From: RGDT01 sp964630925 | Lineage (GTDB): Bacteria; Planctomycetota; Planctomycetia; Gemmatales; Gemmataceae | Reading direction: 5' to 3' | NCBI GenBank assembly: GCA_964630925.1 | Contig: CAZVZK010000084.1 | Coordinates: 1-43,380 of the forward strand | Length of the DNA stretch: 43,380 nucleotides | In this document: in pieces, positions 8,544-15,673 of the stretch | Layout: each line of letters starts with the position of its first letter | Position numbering within the stretch: the first letter of the stretch is position 1 | Notes under the pieces: model-generated | The model's input: the letters and a program-made list of their open reading frames with translations, nothing else | Told to the model about the DNA's origin: nothing | Databases searched by the model: none | Made by a program: the position numbers and the translations under genes

Positions 8544-9257
8544 ATGCCGAAGACCATCACCCCACCGGCGCGGCCCATGAACTGGCTCCTGGCGCGCCTG
8601 CCCGACGGCGAATTCCGCCGGCTCTCGCCACGCCTCCAGCCCGTCGTGCTCCCTCACGGGCAGACCCTTCACCGGGCTCGCGCGGGCATCGACCACGTCT
8701 ACTTCCCCACCCGCGGGGTCGCCTCCGCGCTCACCGTCATGGAGGACGGGCGGTCCATCGAGGTCGCCAACATCGGCAACGAGGGCGTCGTCGGGCTGGC
8801 CGCCCTCTTCGGCGCCGGCGACTCCCCCAACGAGGTGATCGTGCAGGTGCCCGGCGAGGGCCTGCGTATGCGAGGCGACGTGTTCCGCGCCGAGGGCGCC
8901 CTCGACGGCCCGTTCCGCTCCGTGCTCCTCCGCTATCAGGGTGCGTGGCTGACCCAGGCGTCGTACTCCGTGGCCTGCAACGGCCTTCACACGGTACGGC
9001 AGCGCTGCGCCCGCTGGCTCTTGATGACCCACGACCGCGTCGGCGGCGACGAGCTCCGCCTCACCCACGAGTTCCTGGGTATCATGCTCGGCGTCCGCCG
9101 CGCCAGCGTCACCGAGGTCCTCCGGCCGCTCTCCGAGGCCGGCCTCGTCCGCGCCGGCCGTGGGCGGATGACCGTCCTCGACCGCCGCGGCCTGCTGGCC
9201 GAATCCTGCGAATGCTACCGCGCCGTCCGCGCCGAGTACGAGCGCCTCCTCGGCTGA
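8544..9257 (+). CDS. Crp/Fnr-family transcriptional regulator
   Basis: A 237-residue protein with a cyclic-nucleotide-binding-like beta-barrel (about 20-120) and a C-terminal winged helix (about 170-212). The recognition region reads LGIMLGVRRASVTEVLRPL, the normal place for a Crp-type helix-turn-helix. The long dimer helix is around 135-165. The classical cAMP-binding residues are not obvious and there is no Cys cluster for an iron-sulphur centre, so the ligand is unknown. The start was chosen because a good promoter overlaps the alternative upstream ATG. It is divergent from the receiver gene and 59 bases ahead of a small gene on the same strand that it might control. Confidence 0.88.
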   Translation: MPKTITPPARPMNWLLARLPDGEFRRLSPRLQPVVLPHGQTLHRARAGIDHVYFPTRGVASALTVMEDGRSIEVANIGNEGVVGLAALFGAGDSPNEVIVQVPGEGLRMRGDVFRAEGALDGPFRSVLLRYQGAWLTQASYSVACNGLHTVRQRCARWLLMTHDRVGGDELRLTHEFLGIMLGVRRASVTEVLRPLSEAGLVRAGRGRMTVLDRRGLLAESCECYRAVRAEYERLLG

Positions 9258-9316
9258 GGGCGGCACGCCCCTTGCACGCTCCCCTCTCATCGCTCGCACC
9301 GATCGGGAGACGTGAG

Positions 9317-9667
9317 ATGGCGCACGATAGGAACACCGGGCAGGCCGTGCCCGCCCCCAACAGCGGCAACGAGGAGATCCCCCTGGGAGCGACCGTGGAC
9401 GCATTCCGCCGCCCGGTGAGCCGCGGCCACGGCAAGCCGGGCAGCGGGGCGGGCCCGCGCCACGCCGCGGGCGACGAGCATTCGGTGAACGAGGAGTACG
9501 GCGCGGTGGACATCAATGAACCGGCCGCCGACCCGACCGCCGACCTGGACGCCGAGGAGCGGCTTCTGACGGAGGGCCTGCCAGAGGCCTACGCCGGCCC
9601 CGCCGGCGGCGCCGTCGGCGGCACGCCCGCCAACAAGCGCGCGAGCGGGGGCCACAAGGCCGGGTGA
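9317..9667 (+). CDS. Hypothetical hydrophilic protein, 116 aa
   Basis: The ATG at 9317 has a GGGAG ribosome binding sequence upstream. The protein is rich in Gly, Ala, Glu and Pro with no hydrophobic segment and looks largely disordered; the most ordered part is around ADLDAEERLLTEGLPEAY. I do not recognise it. It follows the Crp/Fnr gene by 59 bases. The gap contains CCCTTGCAC, also found at the -35 box of that gene, hinting at shared control. It is the last host gene before the integrated element. Confidence 0.55.
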   Translation: MAHDRNTGQAVPAPNSGNEEIPLGATVDAFRRPVSRGHGKPGSGAGPRHAAGDEHSVNEEYGAVDINEPAADPTADLDAEERLLTEGLPEAYAGPAGGAVGGTPANKRASGGHKAG

Positions 9668-9691
9668 GCGCCGCGCGGCCGGGAGGCGGAA

Positions 9692-9735
9692 TAGGCCCAG
9701 CAGGACTCGAACCTGCAACCAAGGGATTATGAGTC
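9692..9735. repeat. attL: displaced 3' end of a tRNA gene
   Basis: These 44 bases are identical to 42992-43035, the 3' part of the intact tRNA gene at the other end of the element (T-arm, variable loop and half of the anticodon arm). The tRNA 5' half is missing here, so this copy is not a working tRNA. Identity stops exactly at 9691/42991 and 9736/43036, as expected for an integrase crossover repeat. Confidence 0.93.
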
Positions 9736-9875
9736 TCGACAGAGGGCTACGCCGGGCTACGCCATACGACGGGGCGGGGTGGGCCAACCCCTTCCGCCCC
9801 TTGCCTTTCCGCCGACAGTATTTGCCACCTGCGGTGTCCGGAATCGGGGTGGCGTAGGCCCCCGGAGCCCTTGCC

Positions 9876-9897
9876 ATGGAGACTGACAGGAGACCGG
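9876..9897 (+). repeat. Left integrase arm-type site candidate
   Basis: A 22-base sequence beginning ATGGAG and ending GGAGACCGG that matches 42942-42963 at 20 of 22 positions in the same orientation. It lies 141 bases inside attL, just after the integrase stop codon. Paired repeats close to both att cores are the usual layout of arm sites for lambda-type integrases; binding is inferred. Confidence 0.5.
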
Positions 9898-9907
9898 GAT
9901 TGAGAGG

Positions 9908-11062
9908 CTACGCCTTGCGCTCTTTGAGGAAGTCGGGGACGTGCAGCACGTCCACCGCGTCGTCGATCTGCCGGCTCATGTTGATGTAGACCTGGGTCGT
10001 GAGGTAGCTGCGGTGCCTCATGAGCTGCTGCAAGGCGTCGGCGGTGAGGCGTGGGGCGTTGACGGTGGCGAAGGCGCGGCGCAGGTCGTGGAAGCCGTAG
10101 AGGTGGCACGCCTCGGTATGCTCGTGCCGGCCGGGGCACTCCAGGCGGATGCCGGCGGCCCCCTGGATGCGGTCCCACTCCAGCTCGAGGGTGCGGCGGT
10201 CGTGGGGCCACGGGAAGACGAAGGCGTCCAGGCTGGCCAACTTCTCCATGTGGGCGACGACGACGGCGTGCAGTTTCACCCGGTCATCCCGCCCGCCCTT
10301 GTTGTCCTCGCCCCTGGTGATGGCGTACCCGCCCCGGAGGTCGAGGTCGGCCCGGCGCAGGGCGAGCATGTCGGAGATACGCCACCCGGTCATGTAGGCG
10401 AACGTGAGCAGCCCTCGCCACCAGTCGGCGGCGGGGTAGGGCATGGCGGCGGGCTTGATCGCCTGGTCGCACGCCCGGTAGATGTCCGCGAAGTGTTCGG
10501 CGGTGACGAAGCGGATCAGCTTCTTCACCGTGCGCTCCATCCCGAACCGCGGCACCTTCTGGAGGTGCCCCCAATCGACGGCCTTGGTGAGCGCGGCCTT
10601 GAGGTGCCGTAGATCCTTGTTGATGGTGGCAGGCGAGACCGCGGCCCCCTTCTTCTTGCCGGGGTCCTTCCGCCGCCGGCAGATGAACTCGTCGATGATG
10701 CCGGTGTCGATGCTGAACACCTTGACGGGCTTCATGTGCCGCTTGAAGTGGGTGAGGCTGTCCAGGGCGCAGCGCTTCGACTCGACGGCCAGCCCGTCCA
10801 GCTCGCGGCGGGTGTACTCGGTGACGAAGTCGTCCCAGAGGGTGTCGAGGTTCTTGTGGTAGGTGCCGGTCATCAGCTCGGACGTGAGGCGGAGTTTGAG
10901 TTTGTCGGCGGCCCGTTTGCCGTCGCGGCCGGCCCCGACGTTCTTCGCCTTCCGCCTGCCGTCGGGCTCGTACCAGCCGACGTACCACGGGGCGAGGGCC
11001 TCGCCGAGGCGGTCCACGTCGGCGCCCTTCTGGTAACACCATGCCTGCCCGCTGTTCTTCAT
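9908..11062 (-). CDS. int: Tyrosine recombinase / phage integrase
   Basis: A 384-residue site-specific recombinase. An N-terminal SAM-like core-binding domain lies at about 75-170 and the catalytic domain at about 190-370. The catalytic set is complete: Arg228 in TGWRISDML, Lys255 in EDNKGG, His325 and Arg328 in FHDLRR, His350 in MRHRS, and nucleophile Tyr359 in QVYIN. Just before the HxxR box is an insert with Cys309, His313, His315, Cys319 and His320 that could bind zinc. It lies immediately inside attL and is the last gene of a leftward operon, 24 bases after the AAA ATPase gene. Those 24 bases contain a 16-mer repeated near attR, suggesting autoregulation or a role in recombination. Confidence 0.95.
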   Translation of the reverse strand: MKNSGQAWCYQKGADVDRLGEALAPWYVGWYEPDGRRKAKNVGAGRDGKRAADKLKLRLTSELMTGTYHKNLDTLWDDFVTEYTRRELDGLAVESKRCALDSLTHFKRHMKPVKVFSIDTGIIDEFICRRRKDPGKKKGAAVSPATINKDLRHLKAALTKAVDWGHLQKVPRFGMERTVKKLIRFVTAEHFADIYRACDQAIKPAAMPYPAADWWRGLLTFAYMTGWRISDMLALRRADLDLRGGYAITRGEDNKGGRDDRVKLHAVVVAHMEKLASLDAFVFPWPHDRRTLELEWDRIQGAAGIRLECPGRHEHTEACHLYGFHDLRRAFATVNAPRLTADALQQLMRHRSYLTTQVYINMSRQIDDAVDVLHVPDFLKERKA

Positions 11063-11068
11063 GTTCGG

Positions 11069-11084
11069 CGTCTCCGGTCTCAGG
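11069..11084 (-). repeat. 16-mer CCTGAGACCGGAGACG upstream of integrase
   Basis: It sits in the 24-base gap before the integrase ATG and includes its GGAGA ribosome binding sequence. The identical 16-mer occurs at 42893-42908, as the right arm of a perfect inverted repeat near attR. It is probably a protein-binding site for recombination or autoregulation. Confidence 0.5.
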
Positions 11085-11086
11085 TA

Positions 11087-12049
11087 TCAGCCCTCGGCGT
11101 CAAACTCGCCACTCTCGATCTCCCGCTTCCGCCTGAAGAAGTCGGCCCGCGAGTGGCCCGTCCGTTCGATGTACTGCCGCTCCTGCTCCTTCGCGTCCGC
11201 GGTCGCGCCGATGATCTCGCGGACGAGCTGGCGGCGGCGTGCCTTCTTCTCTTCGGCCGGCGAGGCGTCGATCTCGTGCCGGAAGTGCGCCACCGCCTCC
11301 CTGACGCTGGCGCTGACGAGGTCGTGCCAGTGGCTGCCCGACTTGCCGCTCTCCCACAGGAGGTAGTCGCCGTAGGCGTTGATGAGGAGGCGGAGGTCGA
11401 GCGGGCATCGGGCGGCCTGGCACTCGGCCAGCAGGTGGCGGGCCACCTCGCCGCACGGCTCGGGCTCCAGCACGAGTTTGCCGTCGCGGCGGTAGCCCTT
11501 CGCGGCGAGCTCGTAGAGCATGGCCCGGAGCTCGCCGTCGGTCACGTCGAGGCGGTAGACGGCGATCCGGGTGGCGAGGGCCCGCAATTCGGGGAGGGCC
11601 GCGAGGGGGCGGTTCGCCAGGAGGATGATGCCGCCGTGGAAGGTGAACACCTCGTCCCCGCCGGTCGCCGTCGTCCATGTCACGATGCGCTCGCGGCCCT
11701 GCGTCGCCCAGAGGGCCGAGCGGAGGACGCCCTGGGCGTCCTTGTCGTTGGTCAGCCGCTCCATGTCCTCGAGGACGTGGACGGCGTCCGGCGACGACTG
11801 GAGGGCCTTGAACAGCCCTTTGCCCGTCATGCGTGAGTTGAACAGGCGATAGCCCGCCTTGAGGGCGTCCAGCCGCTCGAGGACGGTGTGGGATTTGCCG
11901 ATGCCGCCGGTGCCGTAGATGTAGAGGCCGGTGCGGAGGCCGCCCGCCACGGCGGACACCCAATCGCGGATGATCTGGAGTTTGGCGTCGAGGTGCGAGA
12001 GGGCCGAGGGGTCGGCCTCGAAAGGCGTGTGCGCAACGGTGGTGCTCAT
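11087..12049 (-). CDS. AAA-type ATP-binding protein
   Basis: A 320-residue P-loop ATPase. Walker A is GTGGIGKS at 46-53, Walker B is VHVLED at 90-95, and a sensor-1 Asn sits in LLANRP near 146. The charged C-terminal third (Lys/Arg/Glu-rich from about 265) may bind DNA or a partner. The start at MSTTVAH has an AGGAG sequence eight bases upstream. The architecture resembles single-domain DnaC/IstB/MuB-like or helicase-loader ATPases, but no family-specific signature settles which. It sits between a small-protein operon and integrase with gaps of 24-32 bases, so it may help integration, excision or replication. Confidence 0.75.
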   Translation of the reverse strand: MSTTVAHTPFEADPSALSHLDAKLQIIRDWVSAVAGGLRTGLYIYGTGGIGKSHTVLERLDALKAGYRLFNSRMTGKGLFKALQSSPDAVHVLEDMERLTNDKDAQGVLRSALWATQGRERIVTWTTATGGDEVFTFHGGIILLANRPLAALPELRALATRIAVYRLDVTDGELRAMLYELAAKGYRRDGKLVLEPEPCGEVARHLLAECQAARCPLDLRLLINAYGDYLLWESGKSGSHWHDLVSASVREAVAHFRHEIDASPAEEKKARRRQLVREIIGATADAKEQERQYIERTGHSRADFFRRKREIESGEFDAEG

Positions 12050-12081
12050 CGCCGCTCCTGGCGTTGTGTCGGGACGGTGTG

Positions 12082-12513
12082 TCAGGTGGCCGGGGCGTGT
12101 GCCTCGGCGGCGCAGCAGGCGATGAAGTGGTAAAGCGACTTGTACCCAAGGAGGTGCAAGACGGCACGCCACTTCGCGAGGCGGATGAACTCGGGGATCA
12201 TCCTTGGTGGGACGCTGCCGCCGTACTCCCAGAGCTCTCCACCGCCGTCGTGGAAGGTGAACCGGACGTTGCCGCGGGGCCGGCTGCCGCGCAACTGCAA
12301 GAACACTTGCCGCCCCTTGGCCTGCCAGTGGTGAAGGGGACCGGGGGTGATGGGGATGTCTTCCTCGTAGACAAGCCGCACGGCAGACGCCTCCTCATCC
12401 CTGCCGTTCTCTTCCAGCCAGTCGGCCACGGGCAGGAAGCCTGTCTCGTCAACATCGGAACAGAAGCCACGCCAGTAGGTCATCCGCATCAGCAGCCGCT
12501 CCAGCTCGTTCAT
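12082..12513 (-). CDS. Hypothetical protein with an ADWLEE segment, 143 aa
   Basis: The N-terminal part contains FLPVADWLEENGRDEEA, resembling the YADWLEE core of the TIGR02996 domain that is expanded in Planctomycetes and has no known function. The C-terminal half has IRLAKWRAVLHLL, which is shared with the gene at 12792-13289 (VRLAKWRAACHVL), so the two are paralogues. The start overlaps the stop of the upstream 72-aa gene (ATGA), indicating translational coupling, with a GAGAGGAG sequence upstream. It belongs to the leftward operon that ends with integrase. Confidence 0.7.
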   Translation of the reverse strand: MNELERLLMRMTYWRGFCSDVDETGFLPVADWLEENGRDEEASAVRLVYEEDIPITPGPLHHWQAKGRQVFLQLRGSRPRGNVRFTFHDGGGELWEYGGSVPPRMIPEFIRLAKWRAVLHLLGYKSLYHFIACCAAEAHAPAT

Positions 12514-12728
12514 CCTTGACTCCTCTCACCATGACGCTTCACGAACGCCGCGGCCCTGGCGGCGACGTTCGCCACCTTGAGGGCCGCCAGCAGGCGGGGG
12601 CTGTCGCAATGTCCGGCGGCGTGGGCCTCCCGCGCGTAGCGGAGCGCCCCGGCGGCCTCGGCGTTGCCGGCGGCGTCGAGTCGCTTGAGCGTGGCGTCGA
12701 TGCGGCGGTTCAGCCAGTCGGTGTTCAT
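12510..12728 (-). CDS. Hypothetical small helical protein, 72 aa
   Basis: It starts at MNTDWLNRRIDATLKRL and is alanine-, arginine- and leucine-rich, with two or three predicted helices and no known motif. It ends in an ATGA overlap with the next gene and lies 63 bases after the ADWLEE paralogue. Coupling to its neighbours is the best evidence that it is real. Confidence 0.6.
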   Translation of the reverse strand: MNTDWLNRRIDATLKRLDAAGNAEAAGALRYAREAHAAGHCDSPRLLAALKVANVAARAAAFVKRHGERSQG

Positions 12729-12791
12729 CCTTGGTCGCTCCATGAGAGGGTCCGGGCCGGCATCCGCCGGCCCGGACCGGTGAGGGCCACG

Positions 12792-13289
12792 TCAGGCCGT
12801 GGCGACGGCCTCGGCCTCGTTCTTGAAGGCCATCAGCATGAGCGGGTTCATCATCAGGACGTGGCAGGCGGCCCGCCACTTGGCGAGGCGGACGGTCCCG
12901 TCGAGGGCGCTGCCCGAGACGTGCATCCCGTCGTTGTCCCAGATGACGTGGGTGCCGGTGCTGAGGTGGACGGCGTAGGCGTGCGGGTCGGCGTGCGAGC
13001 GGGCGAGGACCAGGGACAGCATCGCCAAGGGCTCGCGCTGGAAGAAGAGCGTCGAGAAGGCCGGCGTCCCGTTGCTGGGGGCGCGGCGAGAGCGGGGCGG
13101 GTGCGGCGGGGCCGGCTCCGTCGGCTTCGTGATCTTCGCCGCGATGATGCTGCGGACCTTCTCGGCCTTGTCCGCCCTGTCGTGTTCCTCCAGCCAGTCG
13201 GCGACGACGCCGAGGGCGTCCATGTCGGCGCCGATGCAGGAGCGTTCCATCTGCACGCACCTGAAGAGCAAGGCGGCCAGCTCATCCAT
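12792..13289 (-). CDS. Hypothetical protein with an ADWLEE segment, 165 aa (paralogue of 12082-12513)
   Basis: The ATG at 13289 has a strong AGGAGG sequence upstream. Residues about 25-50 read LGVVADWLEEHDRADKAEKVRSI, close to the Planctomycete TIGR02996 core. A Pro/Arg-rich linker follows, and the C-terminal VRLAKWRAACHVL block is shared with the smaller paralogue. It is the first gene of the leftward operon leading to integrase. A promoter and an 8-bp leader hairpin lie upstream. The function is unknown. Confidence 0.7.
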   Translation of the reverse strand: MDELAALLFRCVQMERSCIGADMDALGVVADWLEEHDRADKAEKVRSIIAAKITKPTEPAPPHPPRSRRAPSNGTPAFSTLFFQREPLAMLSLVLARSHADPHAYAVHLSTGTHVIWDNDGMHVSGSALDGTVRLAKWRAACHVLMMNPLMLMAFKNEAEAVATA

Positions 13290-13318
13290 GAGAAATCCTC
13301 CTCGCCCGCTCCGTGAAA

Positions 13319-13350
13319 TCCCCGGCAAGGCGCGGGCCTCCCTGCCGGGG
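13319..13350 (-). promoter_or_regulatory. Leader hairpin of the ADWLEE operon
   Basis: CCCCGGCA and TGCCGGGG form a perfect 8-bp stem, wholly within the predicted 5' leader between the -10 box (13354-13359) and the AGGAGG of the 13289 gene. It could affect translation or message stability. Confidence 0.35.
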
Positions 13351-13353
13351 CGA

Positions 13354-13382
13354 ATCCTATCTGCCATCGCAGACAAACGCAA
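13354..13382 (-). promoter_or_regulatory. Sigma-70-like promoter for the integrase operon
   Basis: On the minus strand TTGCGT (13377-13382), a 17-base spacer and TAGGAT (13354-13359). It would drive the ADWLEE genes, the AAA ATPase and integrase as one transcript. Confidence 0.5.
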
Positions 13383-13425
13383 GGGCAGACTCGACACAAG
13401 CCGTTGGCACTCATTGACATCGGTT

Positions 13426-13453
13426 AGCCGACATCTAGCCGACATCTAGCCGA
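13426..13453. repeat. Tandem 11-bp repeat AGCCGACATCT
   Basis: Two full units (13426-13436 and 13437-13447) and a partial third. The array covers the stop codon of the sigma-like gene and lies upstream of the integrase-operon promoter. It may be an operator or a slippage product. Confidence 0.5.
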
Positions 13454-14040
13454 GAACGGGCCGCCAGTTGAGCGTCAGCACGCCGCCCCCCGCGCCTCTC
13501 ACACCGCACCTCCCCCATCCGCTTCAACAACGCCAACCGCCCCTCGAACAGATACTGCCGTGCCGACCGCGGCGACGGCCCGTGCGTGGAGATGATCTCC
13601 GCGGGCGACATGCCGTCCAGCAAGGCCGACACGACGCCGACGAGCCGGCCCGGCAGCGTCCTCGCCAGCTCGCGGGCCTCGGCCAGCCCCAGACGCGCCA
13701 GCACGATCCGCTCGGGGCCGGGCGTCTTGCACAACAGGTGGTCGTGCAATTGAACGCACCTGGTGGACAGCCGACGCCAGCGTGTGACCCTCGCCGCAGC
13801 GGCCCGGACCCGGTTGCGTGCCGATGCGAAGAACAGCGGGAACAGGTCGTCGCGCGGCTCGTCGGGGTTCGAGAGCAGCCAGGCCCACGCGGAGCAGACG
13901 CCCACCCACGCCTCTTGCAGGCGTTCGTCGTGCTCCAGGCGACGCACCGGGGGGCTGCGCCGCAGCAGCCAGCGTACCGCGAACGTCGCGGCACGTTGGG
14001 CCACCGGGAGCAGCCCCTCGGGGATGGGCTCGGGGTGCAT
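13435..14040 (-). CDS. Putative sigma-factor-like HTH protein, 201 aa
   Basis: The start at MHPEPIPEG overlaps the upstream stop (TGATG). The N-terminal half, with LEHDERLQEAWVGVCSAWAW and LFFASARNRVRAAA, resembles region 2 of ECF-type sigma factors. The C-terminal part LPGRLVGVVSALLDGMSPAEII and SPRSARQYLFEGRLALLKRM resembles a region-4 helix-turn-helix. The similarity is to overall layout rather than a strict motif, so this is a moderate call. It would act on RNA polymerase and could be the factor that reads element promoters. It is the third gene of a leftward unit starting at 14958. Confidence 0.45.
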   Translation of the reverse strand: MHPEPIPEGLLPVAQRAATFAVRWLLRRSPPVRRLEHDERLQEAWVGVCSAWAWLLSNPDEPRDDLFPLFFASARNRVRAAAARVTRWRRLSTRCVQLHDHLLCKTPGPERIVLARLGLAEARELARTLPGRLVGVVSALLDGMSPAEIISTHGPSPRSARQYLFEGRLALLKRMGEVRCERRGGRRADAQLAARSRLDVG

Positions 14041-14441
14041 CACGACGCGGCCCGCACGCCGGGCACCGGCAGGCCGGCCAGCAGGTCCTCGGCGTCGTCG
14101 ATGTCGAGGGCGGGGACGGCGAGGTAGGCGAGGGCCGAATCCCGGCCGTCGATGGGCGACTCGCTGGTGAGGAACGAGAGGGCGGCGTCCACGGCCCAGC
14201 ACACCCCGGCCGCCTCCGCGGCGAACGCGGGCATGTCGTCCTTGACCTCGTGGCCGCCCGTCAGGGTGCCGTCGTCGAAGTACAGCCTGCTCTCCAGCCG
14301 CAGCCCACGCTTGCCGGCCGCCTCGACCTCCTCGCAGGCGTCCCGAACGTCCTCCAGGGCGGCGACGAGTCGGGCCACGGCTCGCATCGCCTCGGGGTCG
14401 CGCTTCAGGGCGGGCGGCTTCTTCGTCCTCGTCTTGCTCAT
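14040..14441 (-). CDS. Hypothetical protein, 133 aa
   Basis: It starts at MSKTRTKKPP with a basic N-terminus, followed by a long acidic/alanine helical region. The segment AAGVCWAVDAALSFLTS resembles AAAVAWAAERATSSLLS in the gene at 15674-15988, so the two may be paralogues. It is coupled by TGATG to the sigma-like gene. No motif of known function is present. Confidence 0.6.
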   Translation of the reverse strand: MSKTRTKKPPALKRDPEAMRAVARLVAALEDVRDACEEVEAAGKRGLRLESRLYFDDGTLTGGHEVKDDMPAFAAEAAGVCWAVDAALSFLTSESPIDGRDSALAYLAVPALDIDDAEDLLAGLPVPGVRAAS

Positions 14442-14487
14442 GGTGTCCTCCGTCTGGGGTGTGGGTGGTGGTGTCAGGACGCGGCGA

Positions 14488-14958
14488 TCACGCCACGCCG
14501 GCGATGGCCTCCTCGGGGGAGGGGGCCGCCGCCGCGAGGAACGCCTCGGCGTCGAAGTCCAGCCCCTCGTTGGCCATCAACGGGACGATGCTGCTGGCGA
14601 CGTAGGTGCGCAGCGCGTCCTCGCCGTAGCTGTCCCCGAGGCCCTCGGCGATGTGCTCGGCCGTGAAGTCGCCCGCCAACACGCTGACCGCGCGAGGGGC
14701 GTAGCCGCCGAACTCAAGCTCCTCCTCGAGGTGGGTGGCCGTCATCTCGATCCAGTCCAGGCCGCGGGCGGTGTCGCGGGCCGGCAGCAGGCGCTCGCGC
14801 ACATTGGGCGGGCAGGCGTCCAGGGCGGCCCGGAACGCCATCAGCGACGCCCGGAAGGCCTTCGAGGCCTTGATGGCCTCCGCCCACGCCTTGATGGCCG
14901 CGGTGCGGGACGGGGTGGGCTTGCGGCCGCTCTTCTTCGACTTCGTCGTGGTCGTCAT
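14488..14958 (-). CDS. Hypothetical protein, 156 aa
   Basis: The ATG at 14958 has GGAGG eight bases upstream. A Thr/Lys/Ser-rich basic start is followed by helices such as AAIKAWAEAIKASKAF and an acidic C-terminus. I do not recognise the family. It is the first gene leftwards from the XRE regulator control region and therefore probably an early or repressible gene. Confidence 0.6.
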   Translation of the reverse strand: MTTTTKSKKSGRKPTPSRTAAIKAWAEAIKASKAFRASLMAFRAALDACPPNVRERLLPARDTARGLDWIEMTATHLEEELEFGGYAPRAVSVLAGDFTAEHIAEGLGDSYGEDALRTYVASSIVPLMANEGLDFDAEAFLAAAAPSPEEAIAGVA

Positions 14959-15201
14959 CGTCAGAACCTCCAAAGGGTGGTGAATGGCGCGTCCGTGCGC
15001 GGAACGTCCCCGGCAACTGCGGGAAGGTCCGCAGTTGTCTCCGGCCCGTTGCGGGGAATCTCGCAACGGCCTGCCCGATGGCCCTCACGCCATCAGCTCA
15101 TCGGTGAACAAACAGAATCCAACTGCGGCCCTTGCGGAAGGGCCAATGATTCGGCAAAATGCTTCTCACAGCCCGGCCTCGTGCGAGGCTCGGGTTGTGA
15201 A

Positions 15202-15232
15202 GGTCGGGAGGGTCTGCTACACCCTCCCGACC
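15202..15232. terminator. Strong 12-bp hairpin
   Basis: GGTCGGGAGGGT and its exact complement around a 7-base loop. It lies between the two operator clusters. It has no T-run, so it may be an insulator, a factor-independent stop or a protein-binding palindrome. Confidence 0.4.
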
Positions 15233-15263
15233 CGTTGCCACCAACAACCGGCGTTGGCTGGCC

Positions 15264-15311
15264 TTGCTGAAGTTACTGCATCTGCGGTACAGTGTCAACC
15301 GCAGTTGCGGT
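15264..15311 (+). promoter_or_regulatory. Promoter and operators of the XRE repressor
   Basis: TTGCTG (15264-15269), an 18-base spacer and TACAGT (15288-15293). One operator-like site (15275-15288) lies inside the spacer and touches the -10 box, and the palindromic site (15298-15311) covers the expected transcript start. This arrangement fits autorepression. Confidence 0.6.
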
Positions 15312-15330
15312 AACTCTTTCAGGGGGCGGC

Positions 15331-15645
15331 ATGCCAGCAACTTTGAGCAGACCGGAGACCCGCTTGGAAGCGGCGTGGTTCCAGGGACGCCTGCGTGAGT
15401 TGCGCGAAGCTGCGGGCCTCAGCCGTAAGCAGCTCGCGGAAAGAGCGGGGCTGCGCTCCGAGAAGGGCATCCGTGATCTTGAGCAGGGGCGACGCAACCC
15501 GACCTGGGAAACGGTCCTGGCGTTGTGCAAGGCCCTCAGCGTGAAGCCGGACGCCTTCGCCGAGAAGCCCGCCGAGGGTGAGCCGGAGAAGCCGAAGGGC
15601 GGCAGGCCGAAGAAGACGCCCCCCGCGGACGACGCCGAGGGGTAG
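15331..15645 (+). CDS. XRE-family HTH transcriptional regulator (candidate element repressor)
   Basis: A 104-residue protein; the ATG at 15331 follows an AGGGGG sequence, and a GTG 39 bases upstream is less likely because it lies in the operator region. Residues about 17-72 are a Cro/CI-type helix-turn-helix (LRELREAAGLSRKQLAERAG, then IRDLEQGRRNPTWETVLALC). The tail is Pro/Lys/Glu-rich and disordered, without a peptidase domain, so it is not a LexA-type self-cleaving repressor. It is the only rightward gene in this part, flanked by leftward genes and by repeated operator half-sites. It probably controls the leftward integrase-side genes and itself. Confidence 0.88.
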   Translation: MPATLSRPETRLEAAWFQGRLRELREAAGLSRKQLAERAGLRSEKGIRDLEQGRRNPTWETVLALCKALSVKPDAFAEKPAEGEPEKPKGGRPKKTPPADDAEG

Positions 15646-15673
15646 GCCTCCTCCCCCGCCGCGTTCTGCTCCT

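Larger units (their letters stand above)
14959..15330. promoter_or_regulatory. Divergent control region of the XRE repressor
   Basis: A 372-base region without a gene. CAACTGCGG and CCGCAGTTG form a perfect inverted repeat at 15014-15037. CCGTTGCG and CGCAACGG pair at 15046-15069. CAACTGCGG recurs at 15120-15128. A 7-bp hairpin lies at 15127-15144 and a perfect 12-bp hairpin at 15202-15232. Nearest the repressor gene are ACTGCATCTGCGGT (15275-15288) and the palindrome ACCGCAGTTGCGGT (15298-15311). The repeated half-site points to a single regulator acting on both sides. Confidence 0.65.

Noticed and set aside
15127..15144. 7-bp hairpin with GCGG loop as an intrinsic terminator
   Set aside because: No T-run on either side, and it overlaps an operator half-site, so it is listed only as part of the control region.
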